From positions 1 to 56,022 of the forward strand of contig JAEULQ010000076.1 of assembly GCA_016792685.1 (NCBI GenBank): a stretch of DNA of 56,022 nucleotides. The letters run 5' to 3'. The DNA comes from Tabrizicola sp. (GTDB lineage: Bacteria > Pseudomonadota > Alphaproteobacteria > Rhodobacterales > Rhodobacteraceae). Below the pieces are notes generated by a model that was not told where the DNA came from, did not search any database, and was given only the letters and a program-made list of their open reading frames with translations. A program made the translations under genes and the position numbers. This document shows positions 35,565 through 44,717 of the stretch, in pieces; position 1 is the first letter of the stretch; every line of letters begins with the position of its first letter.

Positions 35565-37097
35565 TCAGAGCGGGATATTGTCGTGCTTTTTCCAGGGCAT
35601 CGCCGCCTTCTTGCCCCTGAGGGCAGCAAAGGCCCGCGCGACCCGGCGGCGCGTGGAATGCGGCATGATCACTTCGTCGATAAAGCCTTTCTCGGCCGCG
35701 ACGAAGGGATTGGCGAAGCGGTCCTCATAATCCTTGACCCGTGCCGCAATCTTCTCTGGTTCGCCAAGCTCGCTGCGATAGAGGATCTCGACGGCGCCTT
35801 TCGCACCCATGACAGCCACCTCGGCCGTGGGCCAGGCATAGTTGAAGTCGGCCTTCAGATGCTTGGACGCCATCACGACATAGGCCCCGCCATAGGTCTT
35901 CCGGGTCAGGACCGTGACCTTGGGCACCGTCGCTTCGCCATAGGCGAAAAGAAGCTTCGCGCCGTGCTTGATGACCCCGCCGTATTCCTGCCCGGTCCCC
36001 GGCAGGAAGCCCGGCACGTCGACGAGGGTGAGGATCGGAATCTCGAAGGCATCGCAGAACCGGACGAAGCGCGCGCCCTTGCGGCTGGCATCAATGTCGA
36101 GGCACCCCGCCAGCACCATCGGCTGGTTCGCCACGACGCCGACGGTCTGCCCTTCAAGCCGGATGAAGCCGATGATGATATTGGCGGCGAAGTCCTTTTG
36201 GACCTCGAAGAAATCGCCCTCATCCGCAATCTTCTGGATCAGCTCTTTCATGTCGTAGGGCTGGTTCGGATTGTCTGGGACCAGCGTGTCGAGGCTGGAT
36301 TCAATCCGGTCCGGCGCGTCGAAGAATGGCCGCACCGGGGCCTTCTGCCGGTTGTTCAGAGGCAGGAAGTCGAAAAGCCGCCGGACTTCCGCAAGCGCCT
36401 CGACGTCGTTTTCAAAGGCGCCATCGGCGACGCTGGACTTGCGGGTATGGGTCGAGGCACCGCCGAGTTCCTCGGCCGTCACCACTTCGTTCGTCACGGT
36501 CTTCACCACATCCGGGCCGGTGACGAACATGTAAGAGCTGTCCTTCACCATGAAGATGAAATCGGTCATTGCCGGGGAATAGACCGCCCCGCCCGCGCAG
36601 GGCCCCATGATGAGCGAAATCTGCGGCACCACGCCCGAGGCTTCGATATTGCGCTGGAAGACCTCGCCATAGGCGGCGAGGGAGGCGACGCCCTCCTGGA
36701 TGCGCGCACCGCCGGAATCGTTGATGCCGATCACCGGCGCGCCGTTCTGCATCGCCATGTCCATGATCTTGCAGATCTTCGCGCCATGCGTCTCGGACAC
36801 CGAGCCGCCCATCACGGTGAAGTCCTGGCTGAAGACATAGACTTGCCGGCCGTTGATCGTGCCCCAGCCGGTCACCACGCCGTCACCGGCCGGGCGATCC
36901 TTCTCCATCCCGAAATCGGTGCAGCGATGGGCGACGAACATGTCGAATTCCTCGAAACTGCCCTCGTCGAGCAGCAGCTCGATCCGCTCGCGCGCGGTCA
37001 GTTTGCCCTTTGCGTGCTGGGCGGCGACCCGGCGCTCGCCGCCACCGGCCCGCGCCCCGGCCCGACGGGCCTCAAGCTCTTCCAGGATGTCCTTCAT
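35565..37097 (-). CDS. pccB: Propionyl-CoA carboxylase beta subunit
   Basis: This 510-residue carboxyltransferase moves the carboxyl group from biotin on PccA to propionyl-CoA, giving methylmalonyl-CoA. It starts [14 protein letters not shown] and shows CoA-binding [16 protein letters not shown]. The oxyanion-forming glycines are in [11 protein letters not shown] and [13 protein letters not shown] second crotonase-like half follows ([15 protein letters not shown]). It has normal length and order. A PccR-type double box lies 75 bp upstream, which suggests regulation by propionyl-CoA status. It heads a run of minus-strand genes down to pccA. Confidence 0.96.
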   Translation of the reverse strand: MKDILEELEARRAGARAGGGERRVAAQHAKGKLTARERIELLLDEGSFEEFDMFVAHRCTDFGMEKDRPAGDGVVTGWGTINGRQVYVFSQDFTVMGGSVSETHGAKICKIMDMAMQNGAPVIGINDSGGARIQEGVASLAAYGEVFQRNIEASGVVPQISLIMGPCAGGAVYSPAMTDFIFMVKDSSYMFVTGPDVVKTVTNEVVTAEELGGASTHTRKSSVADGAFENDVEALAEVRRLFDFLPLNNRQKAPVRPFFDAPDRIESSLDTLVPDNPNQPYDMKELIQKIADEGDFFEVQKDFAANIIIGFIRLEGQTVGVVANQPMVLAGCLDIDASRKGARFVRFCDAFEIPILTLVDVPGFLPGTGQEYGGVIKHGAKLLFAYGEATVPKVTVLTRKTYGGAYVVMASKHLKADFNYAWPTAEVAVMGAKGAVEILYRSELGEPEKIAARVKDYEDRFANPFVAAEKGFIDEVIMPHSTRRRVARAFAALRGKKAAMPWKKHDNIPL

Positions 37098-37171
37098 CGC
37101 GCCCTCCCCATGGCTGATGGCCCGGGCAGTCTAGGGGATTGGCCCGCAGGCGAGAAGCACGAAACGGAAAA

Positions 37172-37191
37172 TTTGCAAACACGTTTGAAAC
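37172..37191. promoter_or_regulatory. PccR-type operator upstream of pccB
   Basis: TTTGCAAA (37172-37179), spacer CACG, then TTTGAAAC (37184-37191) is close to the TTTGCAAA-N4-TTTGCAAA motif described for PccR in Rhodobacter sphaeroides; the second half matches at 6 of 8 positions. It lies between divergent pccB and a DUF486 gene. Confidence 0.75.
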
Positions 37192-37252
37192 TTACGCTGT
37201 CAAATTGCGAATTAGCGAAGTCCTGGCCGCAAAGGCGTCCGGCAGCTAAGGA

Positions 37253-37633
37253 ATGCCTGCCACCCTGATCGAGGAAATGATGCCCAACTTGCCCGTGCCC
37301 GTCATCACCATCGGCCTTCTCCTGGCCTCAAACATCTTCATGACCTTCGCCTGGTACGGGCATCTGAAGTTCAAGACGACCGGCCTTGTCACAGTGATCC
37401 TGGTCAGCTGGGGCATCGCCTTCTTCGAATACTGCCTGATGGTGCCTGCGAACCGGATCGGCCATGGCACGTTTTCCGCAGCCGAGCTGAAGACGATCCA
37501 GGAGGTCATCACCCTTTCGGTCTTTGTGGTCTTCTCGGTCCTTTACCTGCGCGAGCCGCTGTCTTGGAACCACCTTGTCGGCTTCGCCTTCATCGCGGCC
37601 GGGGCCTTCTTCATCTTTCACAAATGGGCGTGA
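37253..37633 (+). CDS. DUF486 (DMT-type) small membrane protein
   Basis: The 126-residue inner-membrane protein has four helices and the DUF486 signatures TFAWYGHLKFK, SWGIAFFEYCLMVPANRIG and FVVFSVLYLREPLSWNHL. The family resembles a half-size drug/metabolite transporter, but no substrate is known. The start is uncertain: ATG 37253 is the first, while ATG 37280 has a better GAGG ribosome site and would still leave all helices. It diverges from pccB. Confidence 0.88.
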   Translation: MPATLIEEMMPNLPVPVITIGLLLASNIFMTFAWYGHLKFKTTGLVTVILVSWGIAFFEYCLMVPANRIGHGTFSAAELKTIQEVITLSVFVVFSVLYLREPLSWNHLVGFAFIAAGAFFIFHKWA

Positions 37634-37686
37634 CCGCCATGCCCTCCCTCGCTTAGGCTGACGCTAGGTCAGAGCGGGAGGGGGAG

Positions 37687-38319
37687 ATGGGATACCGGTT
37701 GCTGGGCCGTCGCCAGACAGGATCGATGGCGATCGAGGCTGCACTTCGGCTTTGTGCGGCGGACTGGACCTTGGTCGTGACACCCCGCCCGACCACCGAG
37801 GCGGAAATGACCGAGCTCTGCCGGATCAATCCGCGGGGACAGGTGCCGATCCTGATCCATCCGGACGGCACGGTGATCACCGAAGGCCCGGCCATCCTTC
37901 TGCACCTCGCCGATGCCTTTCCCGCGGCCAAGCTGGCGCCGCAACCCGGCTCGTCGGCACGGGCCTGGCACGACCGCTGGCTCGCCTTCTTCCAGGCCAA
38001 TGTCTACGAAGGCATGCTGCGCGAACTTTTTCCCGATCGCTATACGCAGGATCCGGCAGGCGGACCCGCCGTCCGTGCCGCGGCGACCGACTATGTGCGC
38101 CGCCACTTCCTGATCCTCGACGCCGAACTCAGACCGCGTCTGGGCCATGGCTACGCCTGCGGTCCCAGCCCCACTGTCCTGGACATCTATGTCTGGATGC
38201 TCTGCTTCTGGATTGATGCCAACTGGCTGGCCGAAAACTGCCCCTCACTGGACGCGCTCTGGCTGCGGCTGCGGCCGCTTCCCGACCTCTCGGAGGTGGA
38301 AGAACAGCATTTCGGGTAA
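37687..38319 (+). CDS. Glutathione S-transferase family protein
   Basis: This 210-residue two-domain GST-like protein begins GYRLLGRRQTGSMAIEAALRLC and contains the glutathione-site segment NPRGQVPILIHPDGTVITEGPAIL. The C-terminal helical domain ends near LSEVEEQHFG. GGGAGGGGG precedes ATG 37687. There is no clear catalytic Tyr, Ser or Cys at the expected place, where TGSMA is found, so Ser is the best guess. Substrate unknown. Confidence 0.82.
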   Translation: MGYRLLGRRQTGSMAIEAALRLCAADWTLVVTPRPTTEAEMTELCRINPRGQVPILIHPDGTVITEGPAILLHLADAFPAAKLAPQPGSSARAWHDRWLAFFQANVYEGMLRELFPDRYTQDPAGGPAVRAAATDYVRRHFLILDAELRPRLGHGYACGPSPTVLDIYVWMLCFWIDANWLAENCPSLDALWLRLRPLPDLSEVEEQHFG

Positions 38320-38376
38320 GGCCAACCTGCCCTGCCATGCAATGGACTTCGCCGGTTCTCGGGCGTAGGAGGGGGA

Positions 38377-39594
38377 ATGACCCCGAAGCCCGCACCGCGA
38401 TTTCTTGACCGGACCACGCCCCCGAAGATCGTCACCCTGATCCTTCTGGCCGGGCTGTCGGCCCTTACCATGAATATCTTCCTGCCCTCGCTCCCGGGAA
38501 TGGCAGTCTACTATGACGTGCCTTACGGGGTGATGCAGCAGTCCGTGGCCCTCTACCTCGCGCTTTCGGCCGCGCTGCAGATCGTCATCGGCCCGATTTC
38601 GGACCGCTACGGGCGCCGCAAGGTGCTCATCGGTTCGCTGGTTCTGTTCCTGCTTGCAACCATCGGCACTTTGCTCGCGCCGACTGCCAGCGTGTTTCTG
38701 CTGTTTCGGATGGCACAGGCGGTTATCGCCTCTGGCATGGTCCTGTCGCGCGCTGTCGTGCGCGACATGGTGGCCGATGCCGAAGCGGCAAGCATGATTG
38801 GCTATGTGACCATGGGGATGAGCCTCGTGCCGATGATCGGCCCGGTGGTCGGAGGTTTCCTTGATGACCTCTACGGCTGGAAGGCAAACTTCGCGCTGCT
38901 TCTTGTGCTGGGAGTTGGGGTTCTGGCGCTCGTGCTGGCCGATCTGGGGGAAACAGCCACGCTGCGCCGTGTCAGCCTAGTCGACCAGGTGCGGACCTAC
39001 CCTGCCCTGTTCGCCTCGCGCAGGTTCTGGGGCTATACCCTCGCTGCGGCCTTCGCCTCGGGGTGCTTCTTTGCCTATCTCGGCGGCGCGCCCTATGTGG
39101 GCGACAAGATCTTCGGCCTCTCCTCCACCCATGTTGGCGCGCTCTTCGCCCTGACCGCCATCGGCTATGCGGCCGGGAACTTCCTTGCCGGGCGCTATTC
39201 CGTGCGGATCGGCATGAACCGGATGATCCTGATCGGCACGATGGTGACCTCGCTTGGCCTGATCCTGCTGGCACTGCTCACCCTGATGGGTCTGTCCGGC
39301 CCGACCGTCTTTTTCGGCCTGACGGTCTTCATGGGGCTCGGCAATGGCATCTGTCTGCCAAATGCCAATGCCGGGATGCTTTCGGTGCGGCCCGACCTTG
39401 CAGGAACTGCGTCGGGCCTCGGCGGTGCAATCCTGATCGGTGGCGGCGCGGCCCTGGCTGCCTTTGCCGGTGTCCTCCTTCACCCTGGCGCAACCGAGAT
39501 GCCACTGATCCTGTTGATGCTCGCCTCGTCCCTCGCCTCGGTCGTCGCGATCCTGTTCGTGATCCGCCGCGCCCGCCAGATCGGCGCCGCGTGA
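38377..39594 (+). CDS. Bcr/CflA-family MFS multidrug efflux transporter
   Basis: The 405-residue major facilitator has about twelve helices. The drug/H+ antiporter motif A is GPISDRYGRRKVLIG near residues 72-86, and SRAVVRDMVADAEAASMIG is typical of the Bcr/CflA group. It starts with a short cytoplasmic tail rich in Pro and Lys. The gene precedes pccR in the same direction with the pccR operator in between, so the two are probably separate units. Exported compounds are unknown. Confidence 0.9.
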   Translation: MTPKPAPRFLDRTTPPKIVTLILLAGLSALTMNIFLPSLPGMAVYYDVPYGVMQQSVALYLALSAALQIVIGPISDRYGRRKVLIGSLVLFLLATIGTLLAPTASVFLLFRMAQAVIASGMVLSRAVVRDMVADAEAASMIGYVTMGMSLVPMIGPVVGGFLDDLYGWKANFALLLVLGVGVLALVLADLGETATLRRVSLVDQVRTYPALFASRRFWGYTLAAAFASGCFFAYLGGAPYVGDKIFGLSSTHVGALFALTAIGYAAGNFLAGRYSVRIGMNRMILIGTMVTSLGLILLALLTLMGLSGPTVFFGLTVFMGLGNGICLPNANAGMLSVRPDLAGTASGLGGAILIGGGAALAAFAGVLLHPGATEMPLILLMLASSLASVVAILFVIRRARQIGAA

Positions 39595-39615
39595 ATCGCC
39601 GGTTGACGACCCGGC

Positions 39616-39643
39616 TTTGCAAAGCCAATTCTGGCTTTGCAAA
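39616..39643 (+). promoter_or_regulatory. Double TTTGCAAA box just before pccR
   Basis: Two perfect TTTGCAAA sites (39616-39623 and 39636-39643) are 20 bp apart centre to centre, about two helical turns. The second ends 12 bp before the pccR start codon. The first is part of the longer palindrome GGCTTTGCAAAGCC. The position suits autoregulation by binding over the start of the transcript. Confidence 0.75.
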
Positions 39644-39655
39644 AAGGGGGAGCGG

Positions 39656-41050
39656 ATGGCGATCCAGAAACTCTACGCCGGCGTCAAACTGCGGGAAATC
39701 CGCAGTCGACTTGGGCTGACCCAGAAGGCTTTTGCCGACAAGCTGTCGGTATCCCTGCCCTATTTGAACCAGATGGAGAACAACCACCGGCCCGTATCGG
39801 CCGCCGTGGTGCTGGCCCTGGCCCAGGAGTTCGGTCTGGACGTGACCGAACTGACTGTCGGCGAAAGCGAACGGCTGGTCACCGACATGCGCGAGGCCCT
39901 GGCCGATCCGGTCTTCACCACCGCCACCCCGCCGCTGGCCGATCTGCGCCTCGCCGCTTCGAACGCGCCCGCACTGGCCCGCGCCTTCCTCGATCTCCAC
40001 CGCGCCTATCGCCAGACGCACGAACGGCTTGCCTCACTGGACGAGGCTCTGGGCCGCGAGGATGCCTCGCTGCGGCCCTCAGCCTGGGAGGAGGTGCGCG
40101 ACTTCTTTCACTATTGCGACAATTACCTCGACGCAATCGACCGGGCTGCCGAGCATTTTGCGACCTCGTCAACCAACGGAAAGACAATTGAAATTCTGGC
40201 GCAAGACCTGCTCAAGCGCGCCGGGATCAGTTTGCACTATTCGAATACCGCGCCGCTGCGGCACTATGATCCTGCGGCACGTCGCCTGGACATTTCGGCT
40301 CGTGCCTCGGGGCCGTCGCAGCGCTTTCAGCTTCTGCATCAGGTGGCCCTTCTGACCCAGAATGAGCTGCTTGAGGCCACGCTTGATCTGGCCCGCTTTT
40401 CCACGCCGGAAGCCCGCGACATCGCCAAGATCGGTCTTGCGAACTATTTCGCCGGTGCGGCCCTGCTGCCCTACCGTGCCTTCCTGACCGCTGCTCAGGA
40501 TGTGCGCCACGACCTCGAACGCCTGGCCGACATCTTCGGTGCCAGTATCGAACAGGTCGGCCACCGGCTTTCCACGATGCAAAGGCCCGGTGCCAAGGGT
40601 ATCCCGTTCTTTTTCGTCCGCGTCGATCAGGCCGGCACGATCACCAAGCGCCACTCTTCCACCCGGCTGCAATTCGCCCGCTTCGGTGGGGCCTGCCCCT
40701 TGTGGAACGTCCACCAGGCCTTTGAAACGCCTGGGCAATTCCTGCGCCAGCTGGCCGAAACGCCAGATGGGGTCCGCTACCTGTGCCTTGCCCGCGACGT
40801 CTCGAAACCCGCCGGGGCCTTTCTCGCCCCGGTGCGCCGCTATGCCATCGGCCTTGGCTGCGAGGTACAGCACGCACAAAACCTCGTCTATTCCGACGGG
40901 CTCGACCTGAAAGGCCGGTTCGAGCCCATCGGCATTTCGTGCCGGATCTGCGAGCGGGTGAACTGTCACCAGCGGTCTGTCCCGCCGCTTGAAGGGCGGC
41001 TGAAGATCAATCCTAACGCTCGCGACGTGCTTCCTTACGAGATCGGCTGA
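39656..41050 (+). CDS. pccR: Short-chain fatty acyl-CoA-type regulator PccR
   Basis: This 464-residue regulator has an N-terminal XRE helix-turn-helix (KLREIRSRLGLTQKAFADKL, residues 10-29) and a central IrrE/M78-like segment (RRLDISARASGPSQRFQLLHQ). A C-terminal acyl-CoA-sensing domain ends in the Cys cluster CRICERVNCHQR, typical of the ScfR family. In Rhodobacter sphaeroides PccR activates propionyl-CoA carboxylase genes. Here it lies 2.5 kb from pccB, with matching boxes at both promoters. I chose ATG 39656, since the longer frame begins inside the operator. A GGGGGAG ribosome site precedes it. Confidence 0.9.
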   Translation: MAIQKLYAGVKLREIRSRLGLTQKAFADKLSVSLPYLNQMENNHRPVSAAVVLALAQEFGLDVTELTVGESERLVTDMREALADPVFTTATPPLADLRLAASNAPALARAFLDLHRAYRQTHERLASLDEALGREDASLRPSAWEEVRDFFHYCDNYLDAIDRAAEHFATSSTNGKTIEILAQDLLKRAGISLHYSNTAPLRHYDPAARRLDISARASGPSQRFQLLHQVALLTQNELLEATLDLARFSTPEARDIAKIGLANYFAGAALLPYRAFLTAAQDVRHDLERLADIFGASIEQVGHRLSTMQRPGAKGIPFFFVRVDQAGTITKRHSSTRLQFARFGGACPLWNVHQAFETPGQFLRQLAETPDGVRYLCLARDVSKPAGAFLAPVRRYAIGLGCEVQHAQNLVYSDGLDLKGRFEPIGISCRICERVNCHQRSVPPLEGRLKINPNARDVLPYEIG

Positions 41051-41051
41051 C

Positions 41052-41288
41052 CTATTTCCGCAGGGCCGCCGCGATCTGGTCTTTCAACCGCGACCGGATC
41101 TTGCGCAGGGTTTCCTCTTCGACATCGGTCAGGAGATCCAGCCTCGTCTCTGCCCGATGCACCTTGTCATTGACGCTGTCATATTCGGTCAGAAGCTTGG
41201 CGAAATGCGCGTCCGAAGCCTTCAAGGCGCTGATCTTGTGCGCTTCTGCCGGAAATTCGTCGTGCAGGGTGTGCGGGGTGTTCGACAT
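41052..41288 (-). CDS. YdcH family (DUF465) small protein
   Basis: This 78-residue helical protein matches DUF465/YdcH: LHDEFPAEAHKISALKASD, then HFAKLLTEYDSVNDKVHRAE and a basic tail. It is cytoplasmic and probably forms a coiled coil. Its stop is one base from the pccR stop, so the two genes converge with no spacer. An FNR-type box and a matching -10 element precede it. Function is unknown. Confidence 0.9.
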   Translation of the reverse strand: MSNTPHTLHDEFPAEAHKISALKASDAHFAKLLTEYDSVNDKVHRAETRLDLLTDVEEETLRKIRSRLKDQIAAALRK

Positions 41289-41316
41289 GCCTGTCTCCTT
41301 CTTGACTGTCCCCTGC

Positions 41317-41358
41317 AGTCTAGAAGCTTGCGCCCCGCGCCGCTTTGACCCGGATCAA
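41317..41358 (-). promoter_or_regulatory. FNR/FnrL-type promoter upstream of ydcH
   Basis: TTGACCCGGATCAA (41345-41358) is a one-mismatch FNR-family site (TTGAT-N4-ATCAA). Read on the minus strand, a TAGACT -10-like hexamer lies at 41322-41317. This places a start site near 41310 and the box at about -41.5, the usual class II activator spacing. The ATG follows about 22 bases later. Confidence 0.55.
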
Positions 41359-41404
41359 CCCAGCATAAAGCCCTTTCCTGCAAGAAGGGGCGCCAGACGA
41401 GGGA

Positions 41405-43054
41405 CTACCGCTGCGCCGTCCGCCAGTGCGGGTTGATCCAGGGCTCCAGGTTCGATGCCGGAAGCGGGGTCCGGCCAAGGATGTGGTCCGCGGCCTTCTC
41501 TCCGGTCATGATCGACGGCGCGTTCAAGTTGCCGTTCGTCACCTGCGGGAAGACCGAGCTGTCAGCGACCCGCAAACCCTCGACGCCAATCACCCGGCAT
41601 TCCGGATCGACCACCGCCATCGGGTCCGAGGCCCGCCCCATCCGCGCCGTGCCGCAAGGGTGATAGGCGCTTTCGACATGTTCGCGCAGGAAGTCGTCAA
41701 GCTCGGCGTCGGTCTGATAGCCCGGCCCGGGTTGCAGTTCTTCCTTGAGGTAGGGCTTGAACGCCTCTTGCCCGAAGATTTCGCGCGTGAGGCGGATGGC
41801 GGTGCGGAAATCCTCCCAGTCTTCAGGGTGGGACATGTAGTTGAAGCGGATGACCGGTGCATCCGTCGGATTTCCCGACCGAAGTGTGACCGAGCCGCGC
41901 GACTTTGACCGCATCGGCCCGACATGGGCCTGGAACCCATGGCCCGCAGCCACCGCCTTGCCGTCATAGCGCACGGCGATGGGCAGGAAATGGTACTGGA
42001 TATCCGGATACTCCACCCCGGCCTTCGAGCGGATGAAGGCGCAGGCCTCAAACTGATTCGAGGTGCCGGGGCCTTTCCCGGCAAACAGCCACTGCGCGCC
42101 GACCCAGGCCTTGCCCCAGAGGTTCCAGTACTTGTACAGCGTGATCGGCTGGCTGGCCGAAAACTGCATGTAGATTTCCAGATGGTCCTGCAGGTTCGCC
42201 CCGACGCCGGGCCGGTCTGCAACCACCTCGATGCCGTGCTCTTTGAGATGCGCCGCCGGTCCGATCCCCGACAGCAACAGCAGTTTGGGCGAGTTGATCG
42301 ACGAGGCCGCAAGAATGACCTCGCGCCCGGCCCGGATCACTTCGCGCCCGCTGCGGGTGTCGACCTCGACCCCGACCGCGCGCTTGCCCTCCATCACTAC
42401 CTTGCGGGCAAAGCCGCGGACGATGTGGACGTTTCCGCCCGCCATTGCGGGTTTGAGGTAGGCATTCGCCGCCGACCAGCGCCGCCCCTTGTAGATCGTC
42501 GCCTCCATCGGACCAAAGCCCTCCTGGCTCTGGCCGTTGTAATCCGAGGTCACGGGATAGCCTGCCTGCTCTCCCGCCTTGATGAAGGCGTCGAAGAGTG
42601 GGTTCTCGCGCGGCCCCCGGGTGACGTGCAGCGGTCCCGAAGAACCCCGGAACTCAGGGCCAGAGCCTCCGTGCGAATGCTCCATCCGCTTGAAATAGGG
42701 CAATACATCGGCATAGGCCCAGCCATCCGCCCCCATCTCGGCCCAAGTGTCGAAGTCCCGGGCGTGGCCCCGGACATAGACCATCCCGTTGATCGAGGAC
42801 GACCCGCCGATCACCTTGCCCCTGGGCGTCGCCAGCACCCGGCCACCCAGATACGGCTCGGGCTCGGTTGCAAAGCCCCAGTCGTAGATCCCCATGTTCA
42901 TCGGGTAGGACAGCGCGCCTGGCATCTGGATGAAGGGCCCGGCGTCCGACCCGCCATGTTCGATCACCACGACCCGGCGCCCGGCCTCGGACAGCCGATA
43001 GGCCATGGCGCATCCGGCCGAGCCCGCTCCTACAATCACATAATCTGCGTGCAT
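41405..43054 (-). CDS. betA: Choline dehydrogenase
   Basis: The 549-residue GMC flavoprotein oxidises choline to betaine aldehyde, and often on to glycine betaine, at the inner membrane. The FAD-binding motif [20 protein letters not shown] is at residues 4-23. GMC signatures are [19 protein letters not shown] near residue 79 and HPCGTARMG with the active-site His near residue 466. The gene starts one base after betI ends, so they form a unit. betB is not between them as is common, so the aldehyde step may use an enzyme elsewhere or BetA itself. Confidence 0.95.
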   Translation of the reverse strand: MHADYVIVGAGSAGCAMAYRLSEAGRRVVVIEHGGSDAGPFIQMPGALSYPMNMGIYDWGFATEPEPYLGGRVLATPRGKVIGGSSSINGMVYVRGHARDFDTWAEMGADGWAYADVLPYFKRMEHSHGGSGPEFRGSSGPLHVTRGPRENPLFDAFIKAGEQAGYPVTSDYNGQSQEGFGPMEATIYKGRRWSAANAYLKPAMAGGNVHIVRGFARKVVMEGKRAVGVEVDTRSGREVIRAGREVILAASSINSPKLLLLSGIGPAAHLKEHGIEVVADRPGVGANLQDHLEIYMQFSASQPITLYKYWNLWGKAWVGAQWLFAGKGPGTSNQFEACAFIRSKAGVEYPDIQYHFLPIAVRYDGKAVAAGHGFQAHVGPMRSKSRGSVTLRSGNPTDAPVIRFNYMSHPEDWEDFRTAIRLTREIFGQEAFKPYLKEELQPGPGYQTDAELDDFLREHVESAYHPCGTARMGRASDPMAVVDPECRVIGVEGLRVADSSVFPQVTNGNLNAPSIMTGEKAADHILGRTPLPASNLEPWINPHWRTAQR

Positions 43055-43055
43055 C

Positions 43056-43637
43056 TCAGGCCCCCCGCGTCAGTTCCGCTTCCAAATGCCGAAGCGCCAG
43101 CGCCACGGCCGCGGCCCCGTCCGGAGGGCCAGATTTCAGCACTTCCCGCAGGTAAAGACCGTCGACCAGTGCCCCCAGCGATTCGGCAATCTCCACGGCC
43201 CGCGCCCCCGCCAGGGGCCTGAGCGCGGCAATGAGATTGGACCGGAGACGCCGTTGATAGACCGCCAGCAGCCGCTTTGCCTCTGGCACGGTCAGCGCCA
43301 GGACCCAGAAGTTCAGCCAGGCCCCCACCGCCTCGCGCCGGAAGTTGCCGGGGCTGAACGAGGCCCGCAGAATCGCCCGGATCCGCCCCTCCGGCCCCTC
43401 GGCCGCCGCTAGCGCGCCGCGTACTTCCGCGCCGTAAAGCGTCATGATGTGGCGCATCGCGGCCAGAAACATCTCTTCCTTCGAGCCGAAATAGTGGTGC
43501 GCCAGCGCCGATGACATGCCCGCCCGTTTCGCGATCTGACTGACCGTGACATCAAGCGACCCAGCCCGGCCGATCTCGACGATCGTGGCTTTCACCAGCG
43601 CTTCCTTGCGGATAGGCTCCATCCCAAGCTTCGGCAT
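43056..43637 (-). CDS. betI: TetR-family repressor BetI
   Basis: The 193-residue regulator has the N-terminal TetR helix-turn-helix ([24 protein letters not shown], residues about 33-56) and the C-terminal BetI domain ([17 protein letters not shown]). It represses choline-betaine genes until choline is present. It is divergent from choX, with a BetI-like palindrome in the 87-bp gap. The start motif [18 protein letters not shown] matches the family well. Confidence 0.95.
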   Translation of the reverse strand: MPKLGMEPIRKEALVKATIVEIGRAGSLDVTVSQIAKRAGMSSALAHHYFGSKEEMFLAAMRHIMTLYGAEVRGALAAAEGPEGRIRAILRASFSPGNFRREAVGAWLNFWVLALTVPEAKRLLAVYQRRLRSNLIAALRPLAGARAVEIAESLGALVDGLYLREVLKSGPPDGAAAVALALRHLEAELTRGA

Positions 43638-43685
43638 CGGTGCGGCCCCAAAAAATACTTGCCAAACCGAATAAGAGCGAAGTTT

Positions 43686-43699
43686 ATTGACTCGTCAAT
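43686..43699. promoter_or_regulatory. BetI-like operator between betI and choX
   Basis: The palindrome ATTGAC (43686-43691), TC, GTCAAT (43694-43699), flanked by TT and CAA, resembles the TTGA/TCAA-based BetI site of Escherichia coli. It lies 48 bp before betI and 25 bp before choX, so one bound repressor could control both directions. Confidence 0.65.
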
Positions 43700-43724
43700 C
43701 AACAAAAAACGTCAGGGAGTAGCC

Positions 43725-44654
43725 ATGTCCGTTCGTTCCACACTTCTCACAACCGCGGTCACCTTCGCGCTGGCCGGTTCTGCCTTCGCCGAAGGTTGTG
43801 ACAAGATCATCTTCTCCGATGTCGGCTGGACCGACATCACTGCCACCACTGCAGCCACCACGCTCGTTCTCGAGGCGCTTGGCTATGAGACCGAGACCAA
43901 GGTCCTGTCCGTGCCCGTCACCTATACCGGCCTCGCCGAAGGTGACATCGACGTCTTCCTCGGCAACTGGATGCCGACGATGGAGGCCGACCTCGCCCCC
44001 CATCGTGACGCGGGCAAGGTCGAAACCGTGCGCACCAACCTGGAAGGCGCGAAATACACGCTGGCCACCAATGAGGCCGGCGCCGCGCTTGGCATCGCCG
44101 ATTTCAAGGACATCGCCGCCCACAAGGATGCGCTGGAAGGCCAGATCTTCGGGATCGAGCCCGGCAATGACGGTAACCGCCTGATCCTCGACATGATCGC
44201 CTCGGGTCCCTTCGGTCTTGACGGGTTCGAGGTCGTGGAAAGCTCGGAACAGGGCATGCTGGCCGAAGTGGCCAAGCGCTCGGAAGCAGGCGAGCCGATC
44301 ATCTTCCTCGGCTGGGAACCCCACCCGATGAACGCCAACTTCAAGATGACCTATCTGACCGGCGGCGATGACTATTTCGGCCCGAACTTCGGTGGCGCGG
44401 TGGTCGATACCAACGTCCGTGCTGGCTATGTTGCGGAATGCCCGAACCAGGGCAAGCTGCTGCAGAACCTCGCCTTCTCGCTCCAGATGGAGAACGAGAT
44501 CATGGGCGCAATCCTGAATGACGGCGAAGACCCGCGTGATGCCGCCAAGGCCTGGCTTGCCGCCAATCCGGCAACCTGGGAAGCCTGGCTTGACGGCGTG
44601 ACCGCCAAGGACGGCAGCGACGCCAAGGCGGCCGTGACCGCCGCGCTGCAGTAA
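43725..44654 (+). CDS. choX: Choline ABC transporter substrate-binding protein
   Basis: This 309-residue periplasmic protein has a signal peptide ending near GSAFAEG. The aromatic box that cups the quaternary amine in this family is visible as Trp in DVGWTDIT, Trp in GNWMPTM, Tyr in AKYTLATN and Trp in LGWEPHPMN. ATG 43725 has GGGAG upstream; the longer frame begins in the operator. It is the first gene of choXWV, which brings choline in for BetA. Confidence 0.95.
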   Translation: MSVRSTLLTTAVTFALAGSAFAEGCDKIIFSDVGWTDITATTAATTLVLEALGYETETKVLSVPVTYTGLAEGDIDVFLGNWMPTMEADLAPHRDAGKVETVRTNLEGAKYTLATNEAGAALGIADFKDIAAHKDALEGQIFGIEPGNDGNRLILDMIASGPFGLDGFEVVESSEQGMLAEVAKRSEAGEPIIFLGWEPHPMNANFKMTYLTGGDDYFGPNFGGAVVDTNVRAGYVAECPNQGKLLQNLAFSLQMENEIMGAILNDGEDPRDAAKAWLAANPATWEAWLDGVTAKDGSDAKAAVTAALQ

Positions 44655-44717
44655 TCCTCGACCGACGGCCCCGGGCAAACCCCGGGGCCGAAATCGTTCT
44701 GACCTGGGGGGACAGGA

